This document shows positions 24,304 to 34,932 of a stretch of 64,000 nt of DNA, piece by piece. Source of the stretch: Riptortus pedestris (lineage: Eukaryota > Arthropoda > Insecta > Hemiptera > Alydidae); contig CM032230.1 of NCBI GenBank assembly GCA_019009955.1, positions 29,525,001 through 29,589,000 on the forward strand. Reading direction: 5' to 3'. How positions within the stretch are numbered: the stretch's first letter is position 1; each line of letters opens with the position of its first letter. The notes below the pieces were generated by a model that did no database searches, was not told the DNA's origin, and saw nothing but the letters and a program-made list of their open reading frames with translations. Position numbers and translations under genes: made by a program.

Positions 24304-24947
24304 AATGTGTAAAGGCGGGAAGCTTTTTAAAGGCAAGAATAAGAGAGCATTAGACTGAAATATTTACTATTTTTCTGGAAAGATGAGGGGAAATAATACA
24401 AGTCACTATTTGAGTTCTCCAAAGAATCAAGTATATTGAATTGATTAAGCAACATATAATACACTTTATAGATATAGAGGTTGGAAAAGAAACAAAGGAA
24501 ACTTACATTATAAAATAATTTAGCGGCAAGCCAATAATATATAGACAATAGAATGATCGATCGGTCCTATATTGTGTGAGTACTCATTTAATAATTTGCG
24601 TAGATAATGCTAGCATTATTAGGAATAGGTACCTGCGGGAAACATATACTTTCCTTGAAGTGGAGTCTTCTTCCATTGTTATTTTCTGTGTTCCCTATAA
24701 GATTCTGTCTTCTAGCTGGTTGCGGTGATCCGTATATGATGGTAGCTTTGCGGGAGATGAAAAATTGACTATAACTCTGTAACGGGTGAATTCCAACTGA
24801 ACTGGTCCGCTTCAAACCAGCCGGTGCCTTCTTGAGCTGCAACGTAGTTTCCGCTGTAGGCCACAGCCTTGGTGATCTGCATATGTGTGGCGGGTTTGTG
24901 AACTCAGCGAGCGCGGGAAATTCAATTTAATTGTAGACGACTGAACA
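24304..24947 (-). mobile_element. Diverged solo BEL/Pao LTR
   Basis: It lies in the same orientation as the LTRs at 26277 and 30422. Shared blocks are AGACTGAAA, GAGATGAGGG-type, GAGTTCTC, AATGCTAGCATTATT, GGGTGAATTCCAACTG, GCCTTCTTGA and CTGCATATGTGTGGCGGG. It ends ACGACTGAACA at 24947. No internal region is attached. It is clearly more diverged than the paired LTRs. Confidence 0.8.
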
Positions 24948-25640
24948 GAATGTGTATTACTAAAAATTTCAATAACAGGAGGATTGGTGGAGTATATGTC
25001 TTCAAGTGACTTTAATGACCTCAATGAATCTGCACAAATGACTATGTCTTAATTAATGATGTGATGCTCGTGAGACCTAAGTCTGACGAGTATATTATAG
25101 TGCAATCATGTAGTTTCTTGTGCAAAGTATTATCACCTACTAATTCACTTCTTTATAGTTTTTTCTTGTAAATTTAATAATAATGTGGATTATATTTTCT
25201 ACATTTATCGCCATTTAATTTAATTTAAGATGAGTCGCCATTGTAGCGGCATATCCAATGAATAAATACAAAAAAAAATATCAACTTCTCCTATGGGAGG
25301 TTTTGAAATTCTTTATCCATTAATCATAATGTTGAATGACCACTGAACCAGGGTATACTATATTAGTATAAGAAAGTATAGTAGGACAAAGTTAAACAAT
25401 ATCAACATTGGATCTCGTTGTCTTAGCCAGTGGTGACCTCATAATTGAAAGTGACGCCAAATCCAGTTTTGATCTTAAAGTTGTTCCTCCCAAAGTCACC
25501 ATCTCATTTTGATTAGCTAAGGCTTACAATAAATTGCGTCTCTCTAAGATGCCAAATACCTTTCGGAAGTCAATGGAGAAGCGGTGGAGGTTAATTATAG
25601 GCCATTTTAAAAATTTGGCTTATAGAGAAGAAAAAAAAGA
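24948..25640. other. Spacer with a possible LINE 3' tail
   Basis: GTCGCCATTGTAGCGGCATATCC followed by AATGAATAAATAC and an A-run at about 25233-25280 resembles the ends of the LINE tails at 59288 and 38617. No coding sequence is visible. Confidence 0.4.
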
Positions 25641-25682
25641 ATAATAACTATGAACTGGTTACCCGGACATACAAACATTAGA

Positions 25683-25909
25683 GAAGGGGCTCGCTCGGGT
25701 TAGCCATGTGAGTTATGCCGTTTGTCTTAATCTCATATGGTAACTCTAAAGTGGCGGGTTCGATTCCCGCCCTGGGCGGAAGACATTTATTAGTGACGGA
25801 CTCATTAAATAAATTTATTAGTCCCACCCTGGCTAGAAAAGGGTGATTCTCAATAGATTGCCCGCCCAGATTAGCCAAAGTAGCATATAGTGGACGTAAA
25901 TAAAATTAA
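25683..25909 (+). mobile_element. tRNA-derived SINE inside the LINE relic
   Basis: GGGTTAGCCATGTGAGTT and a perfect box B (GGGTTCGATTCCCGCCC) open the copy. The body matches the other SINEs down to GTGGACGTAAATAAAATT. Flanks ACAAACATTAGA (25671-25682) and ACAAACATTTGA (about 25910-25921) look like a 12-bp target duplication with one mismatch. They lie where the LINE protein alignment breaks and resumes. Confidence 0.88.
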
Positions 25910-26271
25910 AACAAACATTTGAACAAAGCAAAAAAGTAGACGAACTCGCCAAATCAGCTACGCAAAAAATAATTTACGACCACTCATTTTGTACACTCCG
26001 AGATATTCAAACACAAGCAAAACTGAAACATATACTTCGTGAATGGCCTTCATCAGAAACGCTATTTAGAAAAGAAGAAACAATTTTAACCTGGTTAAGA
26101 ACTAGCCATTCACGACTGATTCACACTTACTTACTGGAGAAGACTGCCAACACAGTAACTGTAAGGCTATAAGAAGAGAAAAAGTAGTTTTAACCTGGTT
26201 AAGAATTGACCAGTCTCGAGTGACTCTCACTTACTCACTTACTGGAGAAGACGAACCCTAATGCCAACACT

Positions 26272-26276
26272 GTAAC
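26272..26276 (+). repeat. Target site duplication, left (GTAAC)
   Basis: GTAAC directly precedes the left LTR and recurs at 31316-31320 directly after the right LTR. A 5-bp duplication is normal for BEL/Pao. Confidence 0.9.
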
Positions 26277-27258
26277 TGTTGGGGCGTGCGGTAAGCTTTA
26301 GATGTAATAGAAAATGTCGGCACCAAATTGTAATGGCGGAAATCTTGTATTAAAGGCAAGAAAAAGGTGGGAGAGAATTTAGACTGAAACATTTGTTATT
26401 TCTCATGGAGAGATGAGGGAAAAAGATAAATAAAGAAGACAAAACAACTATGTGAGTTCTCGTAAGAATTAGGTATATTGAATAGTTAAAGATATCTCTA
26501 TAACAAAACATGAAATGTAAGCATTAAACAAACTTTAAGAACTAATATGTTAAGAATTAGGGAAATTGAATAGTTAAAGATATTTCTATAACAAGACATG
26601 AAATGTAAGCATTAAACAAACTTTAAGAACTAATATGTTAAGAATTAGGGAAATTGAATAGTTAAAGATATTTCTATAACAAGACATGAAATGTAAGCAT
26701 TAAACAAACTTTATGATCTAAGATGGCGGCCATAACTATACATATAAAATTAGCGGTGTATCTTATAATATATATGAGTACTCATGCGATACTTGCGAAC
26801 ATAATGCTAGCATTATTTAGGTGGTTATTAGCGGGAATCATGCACTTCCTAGAGATGATGCAGTCTGGTAGCGGTGATAAATCTGGATGAGCACGTGGCC
26901 AAGAAGGAGAAAGGCGGGAGCAGCAAAACCTGTTGATTCTCGGAGAGGTGATCATAGACTGTCACGGGTGACTTCCAACTGCGGTTGTCCATGAAGCGGT
27001 TAGCTATGAAGCGGTGATCTGTAGTGGATGAAGAGGGGCTACGCCCCTGGCCGTATGAACGACCCCAGCGTCTGAGAGCAACTGACCCCAGCGAGCGTCT
27101 AAAAGCAACTGACTCTATCCTTGTTGCTGGCCGATGCCTTCTTGAACTGCATGTGTTTTTCCGCTGTAGCCACGGCCTTGGCGATATGCATGTGTGTGTG
27201 GCGGGTCTATGAAAACTGCGAGAGCGGGAAGTTTAAAATACAAACTGACGACTGAACA
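26277..27258 (-). repeat. Long terminal repeat (3' LTR), 982 bp
   Basis: It runs from TGTTGGGGCGTGCGG to GACTGAACA on the plus strand. It contains three tandem 88-bp units, starting at 26464, 26552 and 26640, against two in the other LTR. That accounts for the whole length difference (982 versus 894). Confidence 0.95.
26464..26727. repeat. 88-bp tandem repeat inside the LTR
   Basis: Each unit begins AAGAATTAGG(G/T)A(A/T)ATTGAA and includes CATGAAATGTAAGCATTAAAC. The first unit differs at several sites; the second and third are nearly identical. That suggests one unit was added recently. Confidence 0.93.
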
Positions 27259-27270
27259 TCCCCCCGCCCA
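27259..27270 (-). promoter_or_regulatory. Polypurine tract next to the 3' LTR
   Basis: On the minus strand TGGGCGGGGGGA directly precedes the 3' LTR, the expected site for priming second-strand DNA. Confidence 0.7.
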
Positions 27271-27377
27271 TGGCGCGATGAGCGGCATTATTGAGTAAGA
27301 AGAGGACACAGTTTGAAGAGGACGTTCCTTTGCATGAAGAACGTGGAGAGGGCGGTGAATCAGAAAATGTCCAGGCG

Positions 27378-27893
27378 TCAGCACATCCAAATCATGGAGG
27401 TCAGCAGAGAGGGGGGCAGCGGGGCAACTATTGAGGATGCCCTCAATGCTGACCAGTAACGTGGTAAACGTTTCAAGGGAGAGAACCTTGGCGGGAAACT
27501 TTGCGGGTGAACATTTCTTCTTTGAGAAGCTCCTCCCTTGAATGTTTGGGTGCGGCGGAAGTGACAGGTTCTAATTCCCAAAACCTCTGAAGATCTTTAT
27601 TTAGTTAACATTTCATGCAGCGGAGAACGTTTTCACAAAAGATTGTGAGGCAGCTTCGATGGATTTCTGCGGTAAACTGTGCGGGTGAACATTTCTTCTT
27701 TTAGAAGCTCCTCTTTTGAATATATGGGTGCGGCGGAAGTGACAGGTGCTAATTCCCAGAATCTCTGATGATCTTTATTCAGTTGCACATTTGAGACAGC
27801 GGACAACGTTTCCACAAAAGATTGTGAGGGAGCTTCGATGGATTCCTCAGGCGGTGAGTCAAGTATGCGTTGCAGTGAAACTTGAGCGGGCAT
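27378..27893 (-). pseudogene. BEL/Pao pol: start of reverse transcriptase, with tandem duplication
   Basis: The minus-strand open frame 27633-27893 (86 codons) contains LNKDHQRFWELAPV, then YSKEELLKEEMFTRTVYR, the block that leads into the reverse transcriptase of BEL/Pao polyproteins. The segment is then repeated: TGCGGGTGAACATTTCTTCTT occurs at 27680 and again at 27502, a period of 178 bp. Since 178 is not a multiple of three, the second copy is out of frame. The catalytic reverse transcriptase motifs do not follow; the coding region ends here, about 120 bp before the 3' LTR. Confidence 0.75.
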
Positions 27894-28074
27894 GTTTTCT
27901 AAGGCGGATTGTAAGGCGGATTTTGCCTTTGAGGATTATTCTCCGTGCGGCGACGACGACTGTTCTTCTTGCGGATGGTCTTGCCTTCGTTATCCTGGAC
28001 TTCTGGAGCCCAACTGATGCGGCGCGGATAAGATGGGAGACAACACTGCTCCAGGAGACACCAACCCAAATTGG

Positions 28075-28651
28075 TCATGAAAGCAGGATGAATGATAGCG
28101 GGCTTAGAAGGATATGTGCAACAAGATCGACTTCAAACAGCATGTCAATGGGAGCCGGGCGGTCATACTTTGGATCAGCGAAGGAGAGGTCATGCAGATA
28201 ATTCCAAGGCCAAATGTCAAGCGGTTCAGCAGGCATAGCGGAGCAGATGGACTCAATAACGAAGAACTGTGCGGTGATCATTTCATCTGGCGATACTGGA
28301 AAGAAAACAGCAATGCAGCCAGGGCAGCCAACTCCCACAGGTTCACCCAACCCGAGAACATCCACTTGGGGCGGAATGATGGCCGAGCCCAAGCGGGAAG
28401 CGGCGCCGTTGAGTGACGAAACTGGCCCGGCTGCAGGAATCAACAAGGGCTCTAAACATGTGCGGAGCGGGAAGAACATTTGAGAGAGAGATCTGTGCTG
28501 TGGGAAGAATAGAAAGCGGGCAATGCTTCGATGAACCAGACAACGAGACAGAAGGAAGAGACTGGAGTATAATGGGCTTAGATTTGGACGGAAACCATTC
28601 TTCAGTTGGAGCGGGAGCATCCTGTGAGCGTTGATGAAGTGGAGAATCCAT
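28075..28651 (-). pseudogene. BEL/Pao aspartic protease relic
   Basis: Minus-strand frame 28343-28651 reads LPTAQISLSN followed by RALVDSCSRASFVTQ. This is the BEL protease active-site region, with Cys where the family has Gly in D-S/T-G. Frame 28075-28620, offset by one base, carries the later block LSFADPKYDRPAPIDML, matching the LADP-x4-P-x2-ID segment of the same domain. Changed active site plus frameshift mean an inactive protease. It lies between the gag relic and the reverse transcriptase start, the normal order. Confidence 0.78.
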
Positions 28652-28821
28652 TAGCGGTGCAGTAGAAAAACATGAAGGTCTAATCGGTAGCTCTCAGTAA
28701 GACTAGATGATGCGGGAAATAACTTTAGAGGAGGCAAGAGTTGTGGCAGAGAGGGGTCTGAGGGTCCGTATTGCGGGAGTCATAGAGGAGACAAGTCCGG
28801 GGAGTGATGATGGCGGGAAAG

Positions 28822-30160
28822 CTAAGGATCATTAGTGTGGTGGGGCTTATACAAGTTGCTCTCCGCATAATAGACAGATGTTTGCTGAGAATCGTTGAAA
28901 GAAGGTGATGATCGTGAGCTGCGGGAAGCCTGAGATGATAATTCTTGATCATGCCTGGGAGGTGGGGAGTGCCTTGCCGGTGAAGAGGGTGATTTCTTGT
29001 GTGTGGTGGAAAGATGCCTTTGCCTAGAAGAGAGATGCAGGAACGACGGGGAAGGTTCCGGAATAGGCTTTGAAAAAGGGGAGGCGAAACTGTTTAAAGA
29101 GCGGGTAGCATTGAGATTAACGCCCTCATGGGTGAGGGTGTGATGAGAGCGGTGACATATCCGGCTGCGGCTTGAAGATTTGCAGTGTCGAACTCCGTGG
29201 TTTCCCAAGCAGTTATAGCACAACTACAACTTTTGTAATAGCACTGTAGTGCGAGGCAGCAGACAGCCCCTGGAATTCTGGACATTCATAAATGCTATGG
29301 GCTTGGCGGCAATAAAAACATTTGGTAATAGTAGCGAACGCCTTCAAAAAGCGGTTGCCGCGGGGCGGTGGAGAGCTTGGTGGGTTCGAAGCGGTAGGCC
29401 GGAAGCGGGGAGAGGATGTATCCTTGCGAGGAGCGGGTACTTCTTTAAAATTTCTCTAAGGTGTAGATACATTAGCTATGGCACTCAATGTTTTGTTTTC
29501 ATAGTTCACTAAGTCGGAGAGAGCGGGAAAATCTTCAAGGTAAAGAAAACTGAATTCCTTTTGAGAATGGGCATCTAAGCCCCTGAATGCAATAAAGAAA
29601 GTGATGAAGTCAGCTAGAGCGGGAACATTTAAATTTTCTAACTGCTGTGCTTGTTCCGAAAACACTTTAAGAAAACTTTTCAATTGTGAAGAGGAAGCAT
29701 GTGAAATTGGTTGACAGTCCAGCATTTCTTGAGAGTTGATGAAGCCAAAGCGACGCGGTTATCATATTTTTTTTTTTTTTTTTTTCAAAAGAGTGGTTCA
29801 TGCGAGCTGCTAGTTGGTATCGAGGTTTGAAATTCCGCTAAAATGCGGAAAAGGAACATGAAGTAGGTGGTGAGCATTTAAATTTGCGCGGGCATTTGAA
29901 GAGCAGGGTGGAGGGGATGAGCCAGGAACATGAAGTAGGTGGTGAGCATTTAAATTTGCGCGGGCATTTGAAGAGCAGGGTGGAGGGGATGAGACAACTG
30001 TCTCGCCAATGGCGGCTACAAGTAACGCATGTGAGCTCTTGATCTACAATTTTGGCGGTTAAATCACTGGGAAGCGTATCTTCCTTTTCTATGTATTCCT
30101 TTATAAACTTTGATGAAAGCGGTGTCTGATTGTTTAGCTTTAGGATCCATATTGAAGATA
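28822..30160 (-). pseudogene. BEL/Pao gag relic
   Basis: The coding sense is minus. It starts near 30150 with MDPKAKQSDTAFIKVYK and soon changes frame. The frame 29456-29725 has the gag core (NVPALADFITFFIAF, DFPALSDLVNYENKTL). Near 29325-29280 a first zinc knuckle reads KCFYCRQAHSIYECPEF. After a one-base shift the frame 28822-29223 opens with the second knuckle CYNCLGNHGVRHC, then RICHRSHHTLTH, the strongest BEL/Pao signature in the window. A Ser/Pro/Arg-rich tail follows. Near 29853-29997 a 72-bp segment is tandemly duplicated, and a T-run at 29769 also breaks the frame. Confidence 0.82.
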
Positions 30161-30396
30161 AACCTTTTATACAAAAATATAAGAAATAAAGAACATCAAT
30201 TATACAAGGATAAGAAATAAAGAAATGAAATGTACACTTACAACTAGGTTAGAACTCAAATAGTTGGTTTTGCGGTGAACTTTTATAATTCAATTAGTCT
30301 TGTTTAGCGGTAAACTTTTATTATTCTAAAGCGGGGAATCTTTTACTTTTCCGGATAAACACTTCCGGTTAATGAACACTTCCCGGTTGATAAGCA

Positions 30397-30420
30397 CTTC
30401 CCGGGTTACTCGGCACCAAA
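30397..30420 (-). promoter_or_regulatory. tRNA primer binding site
   Basis: On the minus strand TGGTGCCGAGTAACCCGGG lies within a few bases of the 5' LTR. The leading TGG pairs with a tRNA CCA end. I cannot name the tRNA with certainty. Confidence 0.7.
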
Positions 30421-30421
30421 A

Positions 30422-31315
30422 TGTAGGGGCGTGCGGTAAGCTTTAGATGTAATAGAAAATGTCGGCACCAAAATGTAATGGCGGAAATCTTGTGTTAAAA
30501 GGCAAGAAAAAATGGGAGAGAATTTAGACTGAAACCTTTGTTATTTCTCATGGAGAGATGAGGGAAAAAGATAAATAAAGAAGACAAAACAACTATGTGA
30601 GTTCTCGTAAGAATTAGGGAAATTGAATAGTTAAAGATATTTCTATAACAAGACATGAAATGTAAGCATTAAACAAACTTTAAGAACTAATATGTTAAGA
30701 ATTAGGGAAATTGAATAGTTAAAGATATTTCTATAACAAGACATGAAATGTAAGCATTAAACAAACTTTATGATCTAAGATGGCGGCCATAACTATACAT
30801 ATAAAATTAGCGGTGTATCTTATAATATATATGAGTACTCATGCGATACTTGCGAACATAATGCTAGCATTATTTAGGTGGTTATTAGCGGGAATCATGC
30901 ACTTCCTAGAGATGATGCAGTCTGGTAGCGGTGATAAATCTGGATGAGCACGTGGCCAAGAAGGAGAAAGGCGGGAGCAGCAAAACCTGTTGATTCTCGG
31001 AGAGGTGATCATAGACTGTCACGGGTGACTTCCAACTGCGGTTGTCCATGAAGCGGTTAGCTATGAAGCGGTGATCTGAAGTGGATGAAGAGGGGCTACG
31101 CCCCTGGCCGTATGAACGACCCCAGCGTCTGAGAGCAACTGACCCCAGTGAGCGTCTAATAGCAACTGACTCTATCCTTGTTACTAGCCGATGCCTTCTT
31201 GAACTGCATGTGGTTTTCCGCTGTAGCCACGGCCTTGGCGATATGCATGTGTGTGTGGCGGGTCTATGAAAACTGCGAGAGCGGGAAGTTTAAAATACAA
31301 ACTGACGACTGAACA
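30422..31315 (-). repeat. Long terminal repeat (5' LTR), 894 bp
   Basis: It runs from TGTAGGGGCGTGCGG to GACTGAACA on the plus strand. It has two 88-bp units, starting at 30609 and 30697. It differs from the 3' LTR by only a handful of substitutions, for example near 31149, 31158 and 31183. Confidence 0.95.
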
Positions 31316-31320
31316 GTAAC
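31316..31320 (+). repeat. Target site duplication, right (GTAAC)
   Basis: Matches 26272-26276. Confidence 0.9.
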
Positions 31321-31861
31321 TATAGACTTACTATAAAACTTATACTAACTGACTGCTGTCTAAGGACTCACATAGACCTACCATACACTTTGACTGAATT
31401 ACTACATGACTGTAGCCCGTATATAGACCACGTGTTACACTACTTGAGACATAACATTTTCAAAAAATTATAATGTAGGACAATACTGAAAATATTTGCA
31501 AAAATGAGCGTACTTGCGTAAATTTGATAAACTGATGATAAGAATTTAACTGATACGTCGCTCAATCGCCCCAGTCACGAAATGCGATTACTATAAGAAT
31601 AAATAAATAAAATAAAGTAATAGAGAAGACTCTGAATATCTGACATAAAGTGACCGACATGATCTCCAAAACTCTTTTTCCCCAATATGTTGGCACCTTT
31701 TCATCCAACCACGAATTAACTGATAAAATTCCTTCCTGATAATAACACCTCCTTCCGTAATTCTGAGGTGACTTCATCCTGCCCTGGGGCTTTGTAATAT
31801 TTTAGACACGACAATTTCCTGGATCTCACCTCTATATCGGCTACCTCAATATTCTCATCAG
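31321..31861. other. Spacer, nothing recognised
   Basis: No continuation of the interrupted LINE coding region could be identified after the BEL/Pao insertion. A 71-codon minus-strand frame at 31562-31777 has no recognisable motif. Confidence 0.4.
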
Positions 31862-31971
31862 TTTTTTAAGGGAAATTAGCTATTGAGGTCGTACTCATGA
31901 AGCGATTTTCGAAAAATTTCTTCAACTTTCCATCGATCCTACCCAGGAGATGACGAAAATGAGGGCCGTTC

Positions 31972-32038
<67 letters not shown>

Positions 32039-33000
32039 TGTTAACGCTCTAGCGGTCGCAATTTTGGTTTGATCGTTACGAAACTCGATATTTAATCGTT
32101 TTATGTAAAAAGACAGATCAAGTTAACGGCTGAAATCGGACTAGAGGGAGGGGGGTTTAGAGGGGAGATTTTCGAAAATTCAAAATATCTCCGTTATTAT
32201 GCATCGGACCGAACAATTGTATAGAACCAATCTTATTGCAAATTAAATTTACTATAAATATTGTTATATACATTTATTCTCTATCATGAATATTAACCGA
32301 GATATGTGCATTTTTATGAAGTCTGTGGTCGGGTATAGTTAGGATTAGGTCGGCCATTTCCGTCACTACTTGGCTCAGGTGGAAGCTTCTTCTAACCTTA
32401 ACTGTCGTTTCTAACCTTACCTTACCTTCGTTACTTTGTGAGATTTATGCAAATACGTTCTGTTCATCCCCCCCCCCTTCTTTAGTTCTTGGACTACTAA
32501 AATTTGAGTTATTAAAATATAAACTATTCTTACAATTCAGAAGCCGTTTCAGTTGGGAATTTATTTTAATTAACTGAAAGATTTCTCATTACCGTTTGTA
32601 TTTAATCACGGTGGTATTGTGTTACCAGTATGCAGATTTCTCTATTGTAAAACTTCACATGGGAAATGTGCTTAGTTTACGCAGCCCCTGCGTGACGGAC
32701 TTTTAATCTTTATCTTTCCAACAAAATATTGGGTTTGGCCAAAATACTACTTCTAGAACTGCAGAAGACAAATATTTAATTGAACGGACCTCATTTTCCT
32801 ATTTTCAACGAAGAGTATCCCTCTAACGGGGCAGTTTATTTAAGTTTGTGTGAACCATCCTTGGGATACTACACACGTTTCAATAATTACAGAATAATAG
32901 TTTGTATACAATAATTATAAATATTATAAAAGCAATAAAGAAATAAAAACAAAACATATGTAAACATTAGTTTACGCAGCCCCTGCGTGACGGACCTTTT
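31862..33000 (+). mobile_element. HINE-like element with two 3' termini and captured flank
   Basis: The 5' palindrome is damaged (TTTTTTAAGGGAAATTAGCT) and (TA)n lies at 31978-32034. The internal module matches the copy at 21264. A first full terminus (stem-loop plus GACGGACTTT) ends at 32703. The next 265 bp, 32704-32968, are nearly the same as 22070-22338, the flank of the copy at 21264. They end in a second, independent terminus TTTACGCAGCCCCTGCGTGACGGACC (quoted in parts) at about 32969-33000. Upstream flanks of the two loci are unrelated, so the shared block starts with the element. Confidence 0.88.
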
Positions 33001-33655
33001 GTTTATTATAGTGCTTGTATATTAAAAAAAAGAGGTAAAAACGTTTCTAATTGATAGTGCAACACAACAGACGCTCAATTTTGAGCAAATTCTCACAGAA
33101 GAAAACTTTCTTCACTTGTTGATCACCATTTTTCGGACAAGGTAAATATTGTTCAGTTCAGGTTCCATGAAAATTTAAGTCTTTAATTTAACAGTGTTGC
33201 AGTTACGAATCATTTCTTTTATTTGAGTGACAGGTTTATTTCTCTCATTAAGTCATCATCAGTCCGGAATTAAACTAAGATATTAAAACAATCTGCAAGG
33301 TTTTCAGACATGAAATTTCCCACAGTCTTATCCATGAAGACTTCGAATTATCTATTACTCCTATAATAATATATTCAATATACCCACTTATTGGGTAGTT
33401 TATCGGATGAAAAAAATATTCAAGAATCTTATAACAAATCTCACAATTCAAGAAATCCCACTGCCAATAGTACTTCATTCATTATGAAGCTTGGGATTCC
33501 TCGAAAATCTAATACTGTACAAACTTTCTCTCACAGAAGTTTCTTAATTATAGGACTAGTTTTCCTCTCCGAAAGAACTTTTCGAATAGATTTCTTAATA
33601 AAACTAGAGCAAAGTTATTATTGCATCGTTTACTCATTCATGTATGGTTAATTGG
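33001..33655. other. Spacer, nothing recognised
   Basis: Two short opposed open frames (33275-33478 minus, 33391-33651 plus) overlap each other and show no motif. Confidence 0.45.
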
Positions 33656-33659
33656 GAAG

Positions 33660-33826
33660 GAAGGGCTATCTACAGGCACCAACTTAATCTAGCTAGGGCG
33701 GGGCTAAGGGTTTTATTTAATGAGTCTGTAACTGAATAAATTCCTATTGCCCAGGCGGTAATCAAACTCCCTATTCTAGGTATACTATGTGGGATTAAGG
33801 CCAACGCTTTAACTCACAAGGCTTAA
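33660..33826 (-). mobile_element. SINE, truncated
   Basis: Reverse-strand copy with TTTTATTTAATGAGTCTGTAACT, GCCCAGGCGGTAATCAAACTCCC (a mutated box B) and a GTGGGATTAAGGCCAACGC tRNA-like part. The 3' portion is shortened. Confidence 0.75.
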
Positions 33827-33837
33827 TGATAAAATAA

Positions 33838-34557
33838 AAAGTCCGTCACACAGGGGCTGCGTAAACTAAGCAGATTTCCCACGTGAAGTTGTACAATAGA
33901 GAAATTTCACGAGAGTAACGGAAACGGCCGAACTAGCTTTTGACGGAAACTCACGACTAGACCCGAAGTTAGCCGATCTCATTTCGTCCGTTACAATTAA
34001 TAAAAATGCAAATATCTCGGTTAATATTCAAGATAAGTAATAAATGTATAGAACAATATATATAGTTACGGAAACGGCCGCCAGAGATCTTGGCGGAAAG
34101 TCCGAACATAGCCGACTCTTGCCGACCACACGCAGAATACAAATGCAAATATCTCGGTTAATATTCAAGATAGGGAATAAATGTATATTACAATATTTAT
34201 AGTAAATTTAATTTGCAATAAGATTGGTTCTATTCAATTTTTTGATCTGACGTATGGTAACGGAGATAATTCGAATTTTCGAAAATCCCCCCTCTAAACC
34301 CCCTCCCTCCCACTGGTCGGATTTCAGCCATTAACGAACTTGATCTGTCTTTTTGCATAAAACATTTAAAAATCGAGTTTGGTAATGATCAAAAAAAATT
34401 TGCGACCGCAAAGCGTTAACAGACAAATATATATATCATTTTGAACGGACTACGGTTTCCTCATCTCCTGGGTAGGACCGATGGACATTTGAAGAAAATT
34501 TTCGAAAATCGCGTCATGAGTACGACCTCAATAGCTGATTTTCCTTAAGGGAAATCT
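33838..34557 (-). mobile_element. HINE-like element with internal duplication
   Basis: It starts AAAGTCCGTCACACAGGGGCTGCG and ends AGCTGATTTTCCTTAAGGGAAATCT. The module AAATGCAAATATCTCGGTTAATATTCAAGATA (quoted here by its core ATCTCGGTTAATATTC) occurs twice, near 34012 and 34152, each with a GGAAACGGCCG block before it. Confidence 0.9.
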
Positions 34558-34932
34558 AATTAAAATAATTAAAATAAATATCCAATTTCATAATAAATTT
34601 AAAGTTTAATGCATTTTTTATAATACTCAATATAACATATATTTTCACGTTCGTTACTACAAACTTTTTGTATTTTTAATTTTCGGTAACTTAATATTTT
34701 GCTGAAATATGTGAGTTGTAATTTTAGTCCTAATGATTGAAATTAGGATGTTTACTTTTTTTAGTGGAATAACTTATGTATCCCTGAGACTATTAACTTA
34801 AGTGATAATTCAAGTAAAAAATCATAAAAGTATCCGTTTTTATAACTCAGATCGAAGCAGTGTTTTAACACTTTCCAGGTTCTAAATATTTCCATGATAA
34901 TCAAAACATATTTCTTGTATTCCTAATAAAAA

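Larger units (their letters stand above)
25641..26276 (+). pseudogene. LINE RNase H / C-terminal relic, target of later insertions
   Basis: MNWLPGHTNIRE at about 25648-25684 is the last part of an RNase H domain. It is interrupted by a SINE and resumes at about 25915 with EQSKKVDELAKSATQK and then RKEETILTWLRTSHSRLIHTYLL. This order and wording match the intact LINE at 57040-58410, so it is the same family. Next a segment of about 110 bp is tandemly duplicated: (A)ACCTGGTTAAGAA ... ACTGGAGAAGAC occurs at about 26090-26145 and again at 26194-26251. The coding sequence is cut at 26276 by the BEL/Pao element. Frameshifts are present. Confidence 0.75.
26277..31315 (-). mobile_element. BEL/Pao LTR retrotransposon, internally deleted
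   Basis: A 5.04-kb element with LTRs at both ends, TG...CA termini and GTAAC target duplications. Coding sense is minus, so the 5' LTR is 30422-31315. Internal DNA is only about 3.16 kb. It contains decayed gag, protease and the first part of the reverse transcriptase. The reverse transcriptase core, RNase H and integrase are missing, so the element cannot move by itself. The LTRs are nearly identical outside an 88-bp repeat-number difference, which implies recent insertion. It sits inside the LINE relic at 25641. Two older related LTRs lie at 5572 and 24304. Confidence 0.92.

Noticed and set aside
25720..25790. tRNA gene
   Set aside because: The box B is good, but the cloverleaf is not complete and the segment is the 5' part of a dispersed 230-bp SINE.
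27746..28483. Plus-strand open frames of 151, 100 and 89 codons inside the BEL/Pao element
   Set aside because: They are antisense shadows of the minus-strand protease and reverse transcriptase relics.
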